64,000 nt of DNA from Bacteroides mediterraneensis (lineage in GTDB: Bacteria > Bacteroidota > Bacteroidia > Bacteroidales > Bacteroidaceae): assembly GCF_025993685.1 (NCBI RefSeq), contig NZ_DAJPEN010000001.1, forward strand, positions 620,001 to 684,000. Reading direction: 5' to 3'. A program made the translations under genes and the position numbers. Under the pieces are notes generated by a model. It was not told the DNA's origin. It worked only from the letters and a program-made list of their open reading frames with translations, and ran no database searches. Positions 36,567-45,459 of this stretch are shown one piece after another (within the stretch, counting starts at the first letter, position 1; each line of letters opens with the position of its first letter).

Positions 36567-36652
36567 ATGAACGATTTCTTATATAATAGAAGATTTTTAT
36601 ATATAAATGAACGAAAAATTAAATTCTTATTACACCCTTGTTGGTATTTTTG
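36567..36652 (+). promoter_or_regulatory. Two ATGAACGA motifs and a -7 element before the GH106 block
   Basis: ATGAACGATTTC at 36567 and ATGAACGAAAAATT at 36607 lie 40 bases apart, about four helical turns. The second shares 13 consecutive bases with the complement of the motif before the GH3 gene. TATTTTTG at 36645-36652 fits the TAnnTTTG consensus of the Bacteroidota -7 element. A start point a few bases later would place the GH106 ATG (36665 or 36671) very close to the 5' end of the mRNA. Confidence 0.5.
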
Positions 36653-36664
36653 TGTATTAAATCA

Positions 36665-39600
36665 ATGAATATGAAGAAACATTTTTTATCTATTCTGGCG
36701 CTTATGTTTTGTTCAAGTTGTAGAATAAACGACACAGAGATTATTTCTGAGGATTTGTTTATGAATCCACCTTCGGATGCAAAGCCCCGTACATGGATGC
36801 ATGCTATGAGCGACAACATGAGTAAAGAAGGTATGACGAAGGACCTCGAAGCTATATCTGAGGCTGGTATTGGTGGTGTAATGCTTTTTACCGTTACACA
36901 TGGAATACCGCAAGGAAATGTCAGGTTCAATTCTCCTGAGTATTACGACATTGTCAAACATGCTGCATCAGAGTGTGAACGTCTTGGCCTGAGTTTCGGC
37001 TTTCATAACTGTGATGGCTGGAGCTCAAGCGGGGGACCTTGGATATCTGCTAATGAAAGTATGCGTTATGTGGTGTACAGCCAGACAGTCACTGATGGTG
37101 GAAAAGTTAGTGTTTCTCTTCCACAACCCACAAAAAGAGAAAACTATTATGAAGACATCGCCGTACTTGCATATCCTGCATTGGAGTCTGAGATAATTGA
37201 TGCAGAAGCCAAATTCGAGGTTACGACATCGGATGACAAATTTAATACGGATATTGCTTTTGATGGAGTTATGGAGGATTTTACTACCATAACACCGGAT
37301 AAAAATAAACCGGCATATATCGATATCAAATATTCAGAGCCTTTTGCGTTACGTTCTTTTTTTGCCTGTACAAGAACAAAAAAGTCGGATTTGAGACTTA
37401 TGGCATCTGATAACGGGAAAGATTATGAGTTAGTAGCAAGATTTCCTGTAGTGCGAACAGGTGTAAGCGAGTGGTGTCAGCAGGGTAATATCAAGAATGT
37501 CAACAAAAGATATTATCGTATCATGACAGATGCTCCTGTTACTATAAGTGAAATAAGTCTCAGCAGTTCGTCACCCATAAATGATTATTTGAATAAAAAC
37601 GGATTGGGAAGAAAAGAGGATGAGTTTCTTGCTGACAGTAAACAGCCTGCATCTTCTATGATTATAGATAAGAGCAATATTAAAGATCTGACATCATTTT
37701 GTGATAATGAAGGAATGCTTTCTACTACTCTTCCGGAAGGTAAGTGGACTATATTGAGAATAGGAATGACTTCTACTTCTGCAAGGAATCGTCCGGCTTC
37801 AAATGAAGGAAGAGGTTTGGAATGTGACAAGTTCTCAGCTTCAGCTTTACAAAAACATTTTGATTCTTTCCCAAAACGTTTTATCGACAGTGTTCGTACT
37901 GTTTCTCCACAAGCACTACATTATGTTGAAATCGACAGCTATGAAATGGGTGGTCAGAATTGGACTGATGGAATGCTTGATATATTCAAGTCTGAAAAAG
38001 GATATGACTTTAAACCTTTCCTACCACTTATTTTAGGTAAATATGTCGATAGTGCAGAAACATCAGAAGAAGTGTTGCGCGATTTTAGAAGAGTATGCAG
38101 TGATCTGATGAATGATAATTATTTCAAGGCTTTTGGCGATTTGTGTAAACAGGAAGGTATAGAGTATTATCTTGAACCGTACGGACCGGGACCTTTTGAT
38201 TTTCTTGAGGCTGCCGGTACATGCGATATCCCAATGGGAGAATTCTGGATGGAAGGACGACCTTTGTTCATTGAACCTGCAATAAGTGGCGCTCATATTT
38301 ATGGAAAGAATATAGTCTCGGCTGAGTCTTTTACTGCCACAGATGCTATCAACTGGAAAGGATATCCTGCAATGACTAAGCCTACTGGTGATTGGGCATG
38401 GAAAAAAGGTTTTAACGAGTTCATGTTCCATAGGTACGCACATCAGCCTAATACTCATGTTCGTCCGGGTATGACTATGAGTCGCTGGGGATTTAATTTC
38501 GACCGTACCCAGACGTGGTGGCTAGGAGCCGGTAAATCATGGTTTAAGTATATAGCACGCGGTTCTTATATGCTTCGTCTTGGAGTACCTGTAACGGATG
38601 TGATGGTATTCGTAGGAGATGCTTCCCCGAACGGTACCTCTAAAGGTACATATTTCCCTTACAAGAGTGATGCAGTGAACTCGGATGTGCTTATTAACAG
38701 AACATCAGTGAAGGATTCCAAGATAGTATTGCCGGAAGGAACAACCTACCAGTGTCTTGTCTTGAAAAATACCGACCGTATAACAATGCCTACATTGGAA
38801 CGTTTATGCCAATTGACAGAAGCCGGAGTGCCTGTTTGCGGTGTATTGCCGGAAAAACTCCTTGGATATAATGAAGAAGGAAAGGATTATGAAAAGTTCA
38901 GAAAACTTGTTGACCGTATCCGTTCGTGCGCTAATTATTATAAGGAAGGTGAGTTCGAAAAGATGGTAAAGGAACAGAATATCCAACCGGACTTTTCGGT
39001 TGAGGATTGCCCTAAAGGAATAGAGATGGATTATGCTCACCGTCATCTGGCAAATGGTTCTGATTTGTATTTCATATCTAATACTGACTCAGTTAACAGA
39101 ACTTTTGACTGCAGTTTCCGTGTGTCTGGTATGGAACCTGAATTGTGGTTTGCCATGGATGGAAAAATAGAAAAGTCTGATAACTACAGTATAGGAACAG
39201 AAAGAACAGAGGTAAGTATAAATCTGGAACCTCAGGAATCTGTATTTGTGGTTTTCCGCAATAAGGCTTCAGTAAATCAGAAGAATACAGTTAAAACGAT
39301 AAATCTTGTTTCGTCTGATAATCTTTCTGACGACTGGACTGTTAAGTTTATGCCTGAATATGGATACGATGCTGAAATTAAACTTCCTGAATTGATAGAT
39401 TGGAGTAAATCTGGGAATGATGAGATAAAGTATTATTCAGGTTCGGCTATTTATACCAAGGTGTTTAATGTAGATGCTGATAAATTATTCAAAGCAAATG
39501 AAGTAATTCTTGATCTTGGTAATGTAAACATTTCGGCAGAACTTACTGTAAACGGAAATTATGTAGGTATAAAATGGATGAAGCCGTATAAATTTGATAT

Positions 39601-39871
39601 ATATAAATATCTTAAAGAAGGCCAGAATACAATAGAACTGAATATAACAAATGAATGGACTAACAGATTGATTGGCGACCAGAGATTCCCTGATACAAGC
39701 GGTTATAGTCTTAAATCCAAGAGAATGCCTGATTGGTATATCAATAATGAACCTATGCCTGAAACTCAAAGATTGACTTTCGATATAGGGGAATTCTATA
39801 ATTCTGAAGATTCTCTATTGCCTGCCGGGCTTAGAGGTCCTGTCTGTTTAATCTTAAATTCGGTAAAATGA
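36665..39871 (+). CDS. GH106 alpha-L-rhamnosidase, second copy
   Basis: A calcium-dependent GH106 enzyme, 1068 residues from the ATG at 36665; the ATG at 36671 (MKKHFLSILALMFCSSC) is equally possible. The longer frame from 36638 starts with TTG and overlaps the -7 element, so I reject it. A Cys-rich end of the signal suggests a lipoprotein. Family features are RTWMHAMSDNMSKEGMTKDL, GLSFGFHNCDGWSSSGGPW, YYLEPYGPGPFDF, MGEFWMEGRP (Glu526) and SAESFTATDAINWKGYP (Glu554), with a C-terminal sandwich (LTVNGNYVGIKWMKPYKFD). It also has a discoidin-like insertion near residues 170-290. The stop overlaps the next start (ATGA at 39868), so the two genes are translationally coupled. Confidence 0.9.
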   Translation: MNMKKHFLSILALMFCSSCRINDTEIISEDLFMNPPSDAKPRTWMHAMSDNMSKEGMTKDLEAISEAGIGGVMLFTVTHGIPQGNVRFNSPEYYDIVKHAASECERLGLSFGFHNCDGWSSSGGPWISANESMRYVVYSQTVTDGGKVSVSLPQPTKRENYYEDIAVLAYPALESEIIDAEAKFEVTTSDDKFNTDIAFDGVMEDFTTITPDKNKPAYIDIKYSEPFALRSFFACTRTKKSDLRLMASDNGKDYELVARFPVVRTGVSEWCQQGNIKNVNKRYYRIMTDAPVTISEISLSSSSPINDYLNKNGLGRKEDEFLADSKQPASSMIIDKSNIKDLTSFCDNEGMLSTTLPEGKWTILRIGMTSTSARNRPASNEGRGLECDKFSASALQKHFDSFPKRFIDSVRTVSPQALHYVEIDSYEMGGQNWTDGMLDIFKSEKGYDFKPFLPLILGKYVDSAETSEEVLRDFRRVCSDLMNDNYFKAFGDLCKQEGIEYYLEPYGPGPFDFLEAAGTCDIPMGEFWMEGRPLFIEPAISGAHIYGKNIVSAESFTATDAINWKGYPAMTKPTGDWAWKKGFNEFMFHRYAHQPNTHVRPGMTMSRWGFNFDRTQTWWLGAGKSWFKYIARGSYMLRLGVPVTDVMVFVGDASPNGTSKGTYFPYKSDAVNSDVLINRTSVKDSKIVLPEGTTYQCLVLKNTDRITMPTLERLCQLTEAGVPVCGVLPEKLLGYNEEGKDYEKFRKLVDRIRSCANYYKEGEFEKMVKEQNIQPDFSVEDCPKGIEMDYAHRHLANGSDLYFISNTDSVNRTFDCSFRVSGMEPELWFAMDGKIEKSDNYSIGTERTEVSINLEPQESVFVVFRNKASVNQKNTVKTINLVSSDNLSDDWTVKFMPEYGYDAEIKLPELIDWSKSGNDEIKYYSGSAIYTKVFNVDADKLFKANEVILDLGNVNISAELTVNGNYVGIKWMKPYKFDIYKYLKEGQNTIELNITNEWTNRLIGDQRFPDTSGYSLKSKRMPDWYINNEPMPETQRLTFDIGEFYNSEDSLLPAGLRGPVCLILNSVK

Positions 39872-42219
39872 AAAAGTATATTTTATCTCTTTTGATGTTT
39901 TTTGTTGCCTTGTCATCCTTTTCAGGAAATGTATCAGATTTTGGAAAAGCCAAATGGATATGGCTTCAGGAAGACGGACAGCCAAACTCATGGGTAGCTT
40001 TCCGTAAAACATTTACTTTGGATTCTGCTCCTGAGAATGTCAAGGCCAATATTGCTGTAGATACTAAGTATTGGTTATGGATAAACGGACAGATGGTCCT
40101 GTTTGAAGGCGGGCTTGCTCGTGGAGCTGCCCCAAATACATGCTATTATGATGAAGTGGATTTAAGCGGTTATCTGCAAAAAGGAGAAAACACTATATCC
40201 ATACTCGTTTGGTATTGGGGAAGAACAAGAAAGACACATGAGGATAGTGGTAAGGGTGGACTGATATTCCATTCGGATATTGATGGATACCAATTATGTT
40301 CAGATTCTTCATGGAAAGTAATCAAGCATCCCGGCTATGATTCGAAGAGTGGAGGAGGTGGTGGTTCTGCCAACAGAGTAAATGCCTACAATATAAGGTT
40401 TAATGCAAACAAAGCACTGGGTGACTGGACAGATGCGGCCTGGTATTCTTTATCATATAATGATGATAAATGGAATAGTGCCATAGAAAAAGGTCAAGTA
40501 GATTGTCTTCCATGGGGTAAACTTGTTCCCAGATGCATTCCGTTGTGGAATGATAGAGGTTTGTCAGACTATGTCTCATTCAAAACAGATAATGGAAATA
40601 TTAGTCTTCCTTATATTAATAATACCGGAAAAGTTAAGGTTATCAGTGCAAAGCTGCCTTTCAACAGACAAGTTACGCCTTATCTTAAAATAAGAGGTGT
40701 TAAAGGAGATACTATAACTGTGGATACTGACGACCCTTTCAATCTTCTTCAGTCTGTATATATTACTAAAGATGGTGTTCAGGAGTTCGAAGGATATTCG
40801 TGGTTTAACGGACATAATATAGAATATAGTATTCCTTCCGGTATTGAAGTTCTTGAATTAAAGTACCGTTGGACTGGTCTTGGAGAAATGCCGGGCAACT
40901 TTGAATGTAGCGATGAACAACTCACCAGACTATGGTGGATGGCCCGCAATACCCTTTACATTTGTGCTCGCGACAGTTATATGGATTGTCCTGACAGAGA
41001 AAGAGGATTATGGATTGGCGATGTTGCCGACCAGACAGGAGCAGTATTCTATACCCTCGACGAAGCCGGAATAAAGCTTCTGAAAAAAGCTATAGATAAT
41101 ACTATTGCTTATAGAAATGACAGTATAATCCAGGGGTTGGCCCCCGGTTTTGGCGATTATAGAGGAAAAAGCAGCGAACTTACAGGACAGAGCCTGCAGT
41201 TTATTTCTCAGGGAATATGGCAGTATTATTATAACACAGGTGATAAGGAAACACTGGCAAGCGCATATCCTGCCGTAATGGATTATATGCGTTTATGGAA
41301 TATGATGCCAGATGGTTTGCCAATGCACAGAAAAGGATATGCCAACTGGGTTGATTGGGGTACCGATTCAGATCCTGTTCCTACAAATGTCATATTGTAT
41401 TATATGGCACTTAAAGCAGTAAAATCAATGGCATCTATTCTGGAAAAACCTTCTGATATTGAATGGTGCAATGGACGTATTGAAAGTATAGAAAAGAATT
41501 TCTCCGGGAAATATTGGCGTGGTACACATTATGGAACTGCCGGAAAAGCATTGGAAGAACGTGTCAGTACGTTGGCTGTAATCAGTGGACTTGCAGATAA
41601 AGCTAATTATCAGATTTTGGTTGACAGCGTCCTTTTCCCTGTACGCAAGTCAAGTCCTCACATGGAATGGATGGTTGAAGAAGCATTAATCCTTACCGGT
41701 AATCATGAGAAAGGCTTGCAAAGAATGAAAGAACGATATGCACCACAAATCTCGGATAAGGAACTTACTACATTATATGAACGTTTTGACGAGAAACGTC
41801 CGGGGACACCTAATCACGCATGGAATGCACCTAACTATGTCTTGTCACGATACGTTGCAGGAATAAAAGCAACGGATGTGGCATGGAAAAGTTTCGAGGT
41901 ACGTCCTTATCTGAATACTTTTGCGTCAGTAAACCAGGTTGTACCAAGTGTAAAAGGTAATATAGTGATGAAAGCTGAGAAAGATAACAACTCTTGCAGA
42001 TTAGAACTTAAATCACCTGAAGGAACAGTAGCTAAGGTTTATATACCGTTGAATGGTAGAAAGCTTAACAATGTTACAGTCAATGGAAAGACTGTTTGGA
42101 AAAATGGTGAAACTATAGTCTCTTCAAAAGATGAATATAGATTTGTAAGCAAGAATGATGACAGTATTTGCTACGAAGTAGGATGTGGAGAATGGAATTT
42201 TGTAGTACAAAATGATTAA
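39868..42219 (+). CDS. GH78-type alpha-L-rhamnosidase, paralogue of the 21289 gene
   Basis: 783 residues with a signal peptide (MKKYILSLLMFFVALSSFSG). It is colinear with the 21289 protein: AKWIWLQEDGQPNSWVAF, DTKYWLWINGQMVLFEGG, and the same variant catalytic loop MDCPDRERGLWIGDVADQ (Asp373, Glu378, Asp385), then TTLYERFDEKRPGTPNHAWN with a probable catalytic Glu. The two belong to one GH78 subgroup but differ enough that they are old duplicates. In both cases the gene is found at the head of a block, here overlapping the GH106 stop by 4 nt. It precedes a GH39-like gene by 5 nt. Confidence 0.88.
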   Translation: MKKYILSLLMFFVALSSFSGNVSDFGKAKWIWLQEDGQPNSWVAFRKTFTLDSAPENVKANIAVDTKYWLWINGQMVLFEGGLARGAAPNTCYYDEVDLSGYLQKGENTISILVWYWGRTRKTHEDSGKGGLIFHSDIDGYQLCSDSSWKVIKHPGYDSKSGGGGGSANRVNAYNIRFNANKALGDWTDAAWYSLSYNDDKWNSAIEKGQVDCLPWGKLVPRCIPLWNDRGLSDYVSFKTDNGNISLPYINNTGKVKVISAKLPFNRQVTPYLKIRGVKGDTITVDTDDPFNLLQSVYITKDGVQEFEGYSWFNGHNIEYSIPSGIEVLELKYRWTGLGEMPGNFECSDEQLTRLWWMARNTLYICARDSYMDCPDRERGLWIGDVADQTGAVFYTLDEAGIKLLKKAIDNTIAYRNDSIIQGLAPGFGDYRGKSSELTGQSLQFISQGIWQYYYNTGDKETLASAYPAVMDYMRLWNMMPDGLPMHRKGYANWVDWGTDSDPVPTNVILYYMALKAVKSMASILEKPSDIEWCNGRIESIEKNFSGKYWRGTHYGTAGKALEERVSTLAVISGLADKANYQILVDSVLFPVRKSSPHMEWMVEEALILTGNHEKGLQRMKERYAPQISDKELTTLYERFDEKRPGTPNHAWNAPNYVLSRYVAGIKATDVAWKSFEVRPYLNTFASVNQVVPSVKGNIVMKAEKDNNSCRLELKSPEGTVAKVYIPLNGRKLNNVTVNGKTVWKNGETIVSSKDEYRFVSKNDDSICYEVGCGEWNFVVQND

Positions 42220-42224
42220 AAATA

Positions 42225-43979
42225 ATGCATAAAATGAACTTTCTAACTTGTTTCTTTATAGCTTCCATGATGTCTTCATGTAGCGAAAAATCACCTTTAA
42301 ATGATTACCGTGAAAACGGTCAACAACAGACTGATAATAATGATGATTATGATAACACTGGTCTGGATGATTCTGAACTGGTGAAAGATGCTTTGACACT
42401 AACGGTAGATTTTACAGATTCTTCAAAAAAGAATTGTAAAATATATAATGTATGGTCTGTGGCAAACAGAATCAGTCCTCAGGCTGGTTCTAACGTAAGA
42501 GAGGGGCTTTCCATTAATCTGATAAGAATGCTTGGTGGTATCCTGAAAGATAAAAAACCTTATTATGATTATGATGTCTGCAGGTATAATCAACAGACAG
42601 GAAAATATGATTATGATTTCACCCCTTTATTTGCGCGCCTTGATAAGATTGTAAATTCCGGTACTCCTATTCAGCAGTTTGTGTTGGACCAGCCGGACTG
42701 GGCTTTCCAACAAGGATATAAGTTTATACCAACAGGTACGAGTAACGGTAAAAACTTCCGTGAGAATGAAAAACAGTCTATATACGGAAACTCTTTGCCT
42801 CCAAGCGACAAACGGGCATATGCTGATTTTATCAGTGAACTCATGTCTCGTCTAATAGACAGATACGGACGTGATATGGTAGCGTCTTGGCAATTTAGAA
42901 TAGGTTCTGAAATAGAAACTCCCGATCACTGGTTTGGTACTAAGCAAGAATTTATTGAACATTTCAAAAATGTTGCAAAGGCTGTCCGTAGTGTTCTTCC
43001 AGAAGCGAAAATAGGACCTCATACCAGAGAATACGATTTTGTTTATACAAAAAACAATTATCTAAATTATAAAGGAGAGAAGGTCACTTCTTTTGCGAGC
43101 GAAATACTCAGTCAGTGTAAGGATGAAAATATAAAGATAGACTTTTGGGGAGTATCCGATTATGTGATGGTCAATAACAAAAAATCAAGGAATATCCCTG
43201 CCAAGTATGAGGAACTGTTCGGTAAGTTTATTAACGACCCGAATTGGAATTCATCGACTAAATTAGACTTGATGGAGTACTCCGCTATAGTCTATATGGG
43301 GGCAGCGGGAAATACATTCATCAATTGTGTTACCAGTCATACTCCTGTTCTTGAATTATGTCTGACTAACCAGTTCTATAAGTACCATAACAAGGGTTTA
43401 AGATATATCTATCGCTGGGGTAACCGTACAGACCAGAAAGAAGCGACACATATCAGGATGGTAAATAATATGATTGGTATGCAGGGATATAATGCCACTG
43501 TTGAAGGAATTCCAAAGACAGCCGATAATGTTGTGGATGCAATATCAGCTACTTCTGGTAACGGTGAGTTTGATGTAATTGTTTATAATTACAATGTGGA
43601 GTCTTTTGATTATTCCGATACTGATGAGACGGTAAATATTATATTGGAGACATCCTTGCCTTCGGGTACTAAGATCAGGTATAGAAGTCTGTCGTATTCG
43701 GCTGTGAATAACAAGACAAATTTGTATCTCGAAAGATATGGTACCAAATTTCATAAGACAGAAAAGGGTATAGATGAAAAGGGAGATCCTGCACATTGCT
43801 TGAATAGTAGCGGACTGGCGCTTTACAATGCAATGCCAAATCCTGAAGAATATAATGAAAGCGAATGGAAGACAACTACAGTAAAAACAAATCCTTCGGA
43901 AAAGAATAAAGGTGTAATATCAATCACAACTACACTTCCTTCTTTCTCGTATAAAATGTTTGAATTCAAGAAACAATAA
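42225..43979 (+). CDS. GH39-like glycosidase, surface lipoprotein
   Basis: 584 residues. Lipobox MSSC places the lipidated Cys at residue 19, followed by SEK and a long low-complexity acidic stretch (residues about 25-50), as in surface lipoproteins. The start could also be the ATG at 42234. The barrel resembles clan GH-A family 39: WQFRIGSEIETPDHW supplies the acid/base candidate Glu229 at the end of strand 4, and STKLDLMEYSAIVY supplies the nucleophile candidate Glu351. GH39 contains beta-xylosidases and alpha-L-iduronidases, both relevant to ulvan. The usual NEP motif is replaced by GSE, so this is a divergent member. It sits between GH78 and a sulfatase gene. The family call is moderate and the substrate is inferred. 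Confidence 0.7.
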   Translation: MHKMNFLTCFFIASMMSSCSEKSPLNDYRENGQQQTDNNDDYDNTGLDDSELVKDALTLTVDFTDSSKKNCKIYNVWSVANRISPQAGSNVREGLSINLIRMLGGILKDKKPYYDYDVCRYNQQTGKYDYDFTPLFARLDKIVNSGTPIQQFVLDQPDWAFQQGYKFIPTGTSNGKNFRENEKQSIYGNSLPPSDKRAYADFISELMSRLIDRYGRDMVASWQFRIGSEIETPDHWFGTKQEFIEHFKNVAKAVRSVLPEAKIGPHTREYDFVYTKNNYLNYKGEKVTSFASEILSQCKDENIKIDFWGVSDYVMVNNKKSRNIPAKYEELFGKFINDPNWNSSTKLDLMEYSAIVYMGAAGNTFINCVTSHTPVLELCLTNQFYKYHNKGLRYIYRWGNRTDQKEATHIRMVNNMIGMQGYNATVEGIPKTADNVVDAISATSGNGEFDVIVYNYNVESFDYSDTDETVNIILETSLPSGTKIRYRSLSYSAVNNKTNLYLERYGTKFHKTEKGIDEKGDPAHCLNSSGLALYNAMPNPEEYNESEWKTTTVKTNPSEKNKGVISITTTLPSFSYKMFEFKKQ

Positions 43980-43992
43980 ATCAATATTAACC

Positions 43993-45444
43993 ATGGAAAG
44001 TATTTTGATAAGAAATTATGTAATGGCATTTGCGGCAATCAGTACATTGCCATACGTAGAAACTTTTGCAGCTAATGATGAAGTATTAACAGAGAAAAAA
44101 CCTAATGTAGTATTCGTTTTTGCCGACCAGTTGCGCGAACAGGCCTTGGGTTATACTGGCGACCCTAACGTCATGACACCTAATATTGACCGTCTGGCAG
44201 GCGAGTCTGTCAATATACGTAATGCCATATCCTGTGTACCTGTATCCTGTCCGTACAGGGCTTCTATGCTTACCGGACAGTATGCCTTGTCAAATGGTGT
44301 ATTCTTGAACGACGTACAACTAAATCCGGATATTAATTCCGTAGCCAAAATATATAAGAAAGCGGGATATAATACCGCATATATAGGCAAATGGCATATT
44401 AACGGTAACGGACGTACCAAATACATTAAAGAGGAATTCCGTCAGGGATTCGAATATTTCAAGGCTCTTGAGTGTACTCATGCCTATCTCCGTTCCAAGT
44501 ATTTCGACAATAATGATACCATACCTAAATTCTGGAAGGGTTACGATGCCATTGACCAGACAAAGGATGCCATCAACTATATGAAGGAGCATTCCAAAGA
44601 TGATAAACCGTTTATTCTTTATCTTTCCTGGGGCGGTCCGCATAATCCATACGAGCAGGTTCCTGACAATTATAAGAAGATGTATGCAGACAAGGAAATT
44701 ATTCTTCGCCAAAATGTTCCTGCCAATAAGCGTGAACAGTTCATTAAGGACCTTCGTGGTTATTATGCCCAGATTACGGCACTTGACGATTGTATAGGTA
44801 TGCTTCAGAAAGCAATAAAGGATATGGGAATAGAAGAGAACACTATCTTTGTATTTACATCCGACCACGGAGATATGCTTGGCTCACAGGGTATGCGTTG
44901 GAAACAACGCCCGTACGACGAGAGTATCAGGGTTCCTTTCCTGATAAAATATCCGGCATTGTTGGCAGACAAGAACCGTGAGACTGATATGATAATCAAC
45001 ACTCCTGATATTTTGCCTACATTGTTAGGACTTTCGGATATAGAAATACCGGAATCAATCGAAGGAGATGACCTTTCAGATATTATTACCGGTGAAAAGG
45101 AAGATTATACAGATGCTGCTCTCATAGAGTGTATTACTCCTTTTGCGGATTTCAGAAAGGGTATAGGCCGTGAATACAGAGGTTTGCGTACCAAGAGATA
45201 TACTTACGTAAGAGACCTTAATGGACCGTGGCTGATGTTCGATAATTTGAAAGACCCTTATCAGCAGAAGAACATAATTGACTCGCCGGAATATGCCTCT
45301 ATAAGAAAAGAACTTGAAGATAAACTGATGAAAAAACTGAAGGCACTTGGCGATGAGTTCCGTCCCGGAATGGAATATATCAATAAGTGGGGATATGAAG
45401 TAGATAAGAATGGAACAGTGGATTGGAAAGCTGCAAACAAATAA
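43993..45444 (+). CDS. S1 sulfatase, Ser-type, exported
   Basis: A type I sulfatase hydrolysing sugar sulfate esters. I start at the ATG at 43993 (MESILIRNYV) because the longer frame begins with TTG inside the GH39-like gene. The maturation motif is VSCPYRASMLTG: aligned with the usual C/S-x-P-x-R pattern, the residue converted to formylglycine is Ser85, followed by CPYR, so this is a Ser-type enzyme even though a Cys is adjacent. Other features are NVVFVFADQLREQ (metal-binding Asp45), AYIGKWHINGN with the conserved Lys and His, and FVFTSDHGDMLGSQG with metal-binding Asp and His. The length is 483 residues. The family subtype cannot be set from sequence alone. Confidence 0.9.
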   Translation: MESILIRNYVMAFAAISTLPYVETFAANDEVLTEKKPNVVFVFADQLREQALGYTGDPNVMTPNIDRLAGESVNIRNAISCVPVSCPYRASMLTGQYALSNGVFLNDVQLNPDINSVAKIYKKAGYNTAYIGKWHINGNGRTKYIKEEFRQGFEYFKALECTHAYLRSKYFDNNDTIPKFWKGYDAIDQTKDAINYMKEHSKDDKPFILYLSWGGPHNPYEQVPDNYKKMYADKEIILRQNVPANKREQFIKDLRGYYAQITALDDCIGMLQKAIKDMGIEENTIFVFTSDHGDMLGSQGMRWKQRPYDESIRVPFLIKYPALLADKNRETDMIINTPDILPTLLGLSDIEIPESIEGDDLSDIITGEKEDYTDAALIECITPFADFRKGIGREYRGLRTKRYTYVRDLNGPWLMFDNLKDPYQQKNIIDSPEYASIRKELEDKLMKKLKALGDEFRPGMEYINKWGYEVDKNGTVDWKAANK

Positions 45445-45459
45445 TATATAATTGTATTT

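Noticed and set aside
36638..36664. TTG start for the second GH106 gene
   Set aside because: It precedes or overlaps the -7 element, and the ATG at 36665 or 36671 begins the signal peptide.
43960..43992. TTG start for the first sulfatase
   Set aside because: It overlaps the end of the GH39-like gene, and the ATG at 43993 leads directly into a plausible signal sequence.
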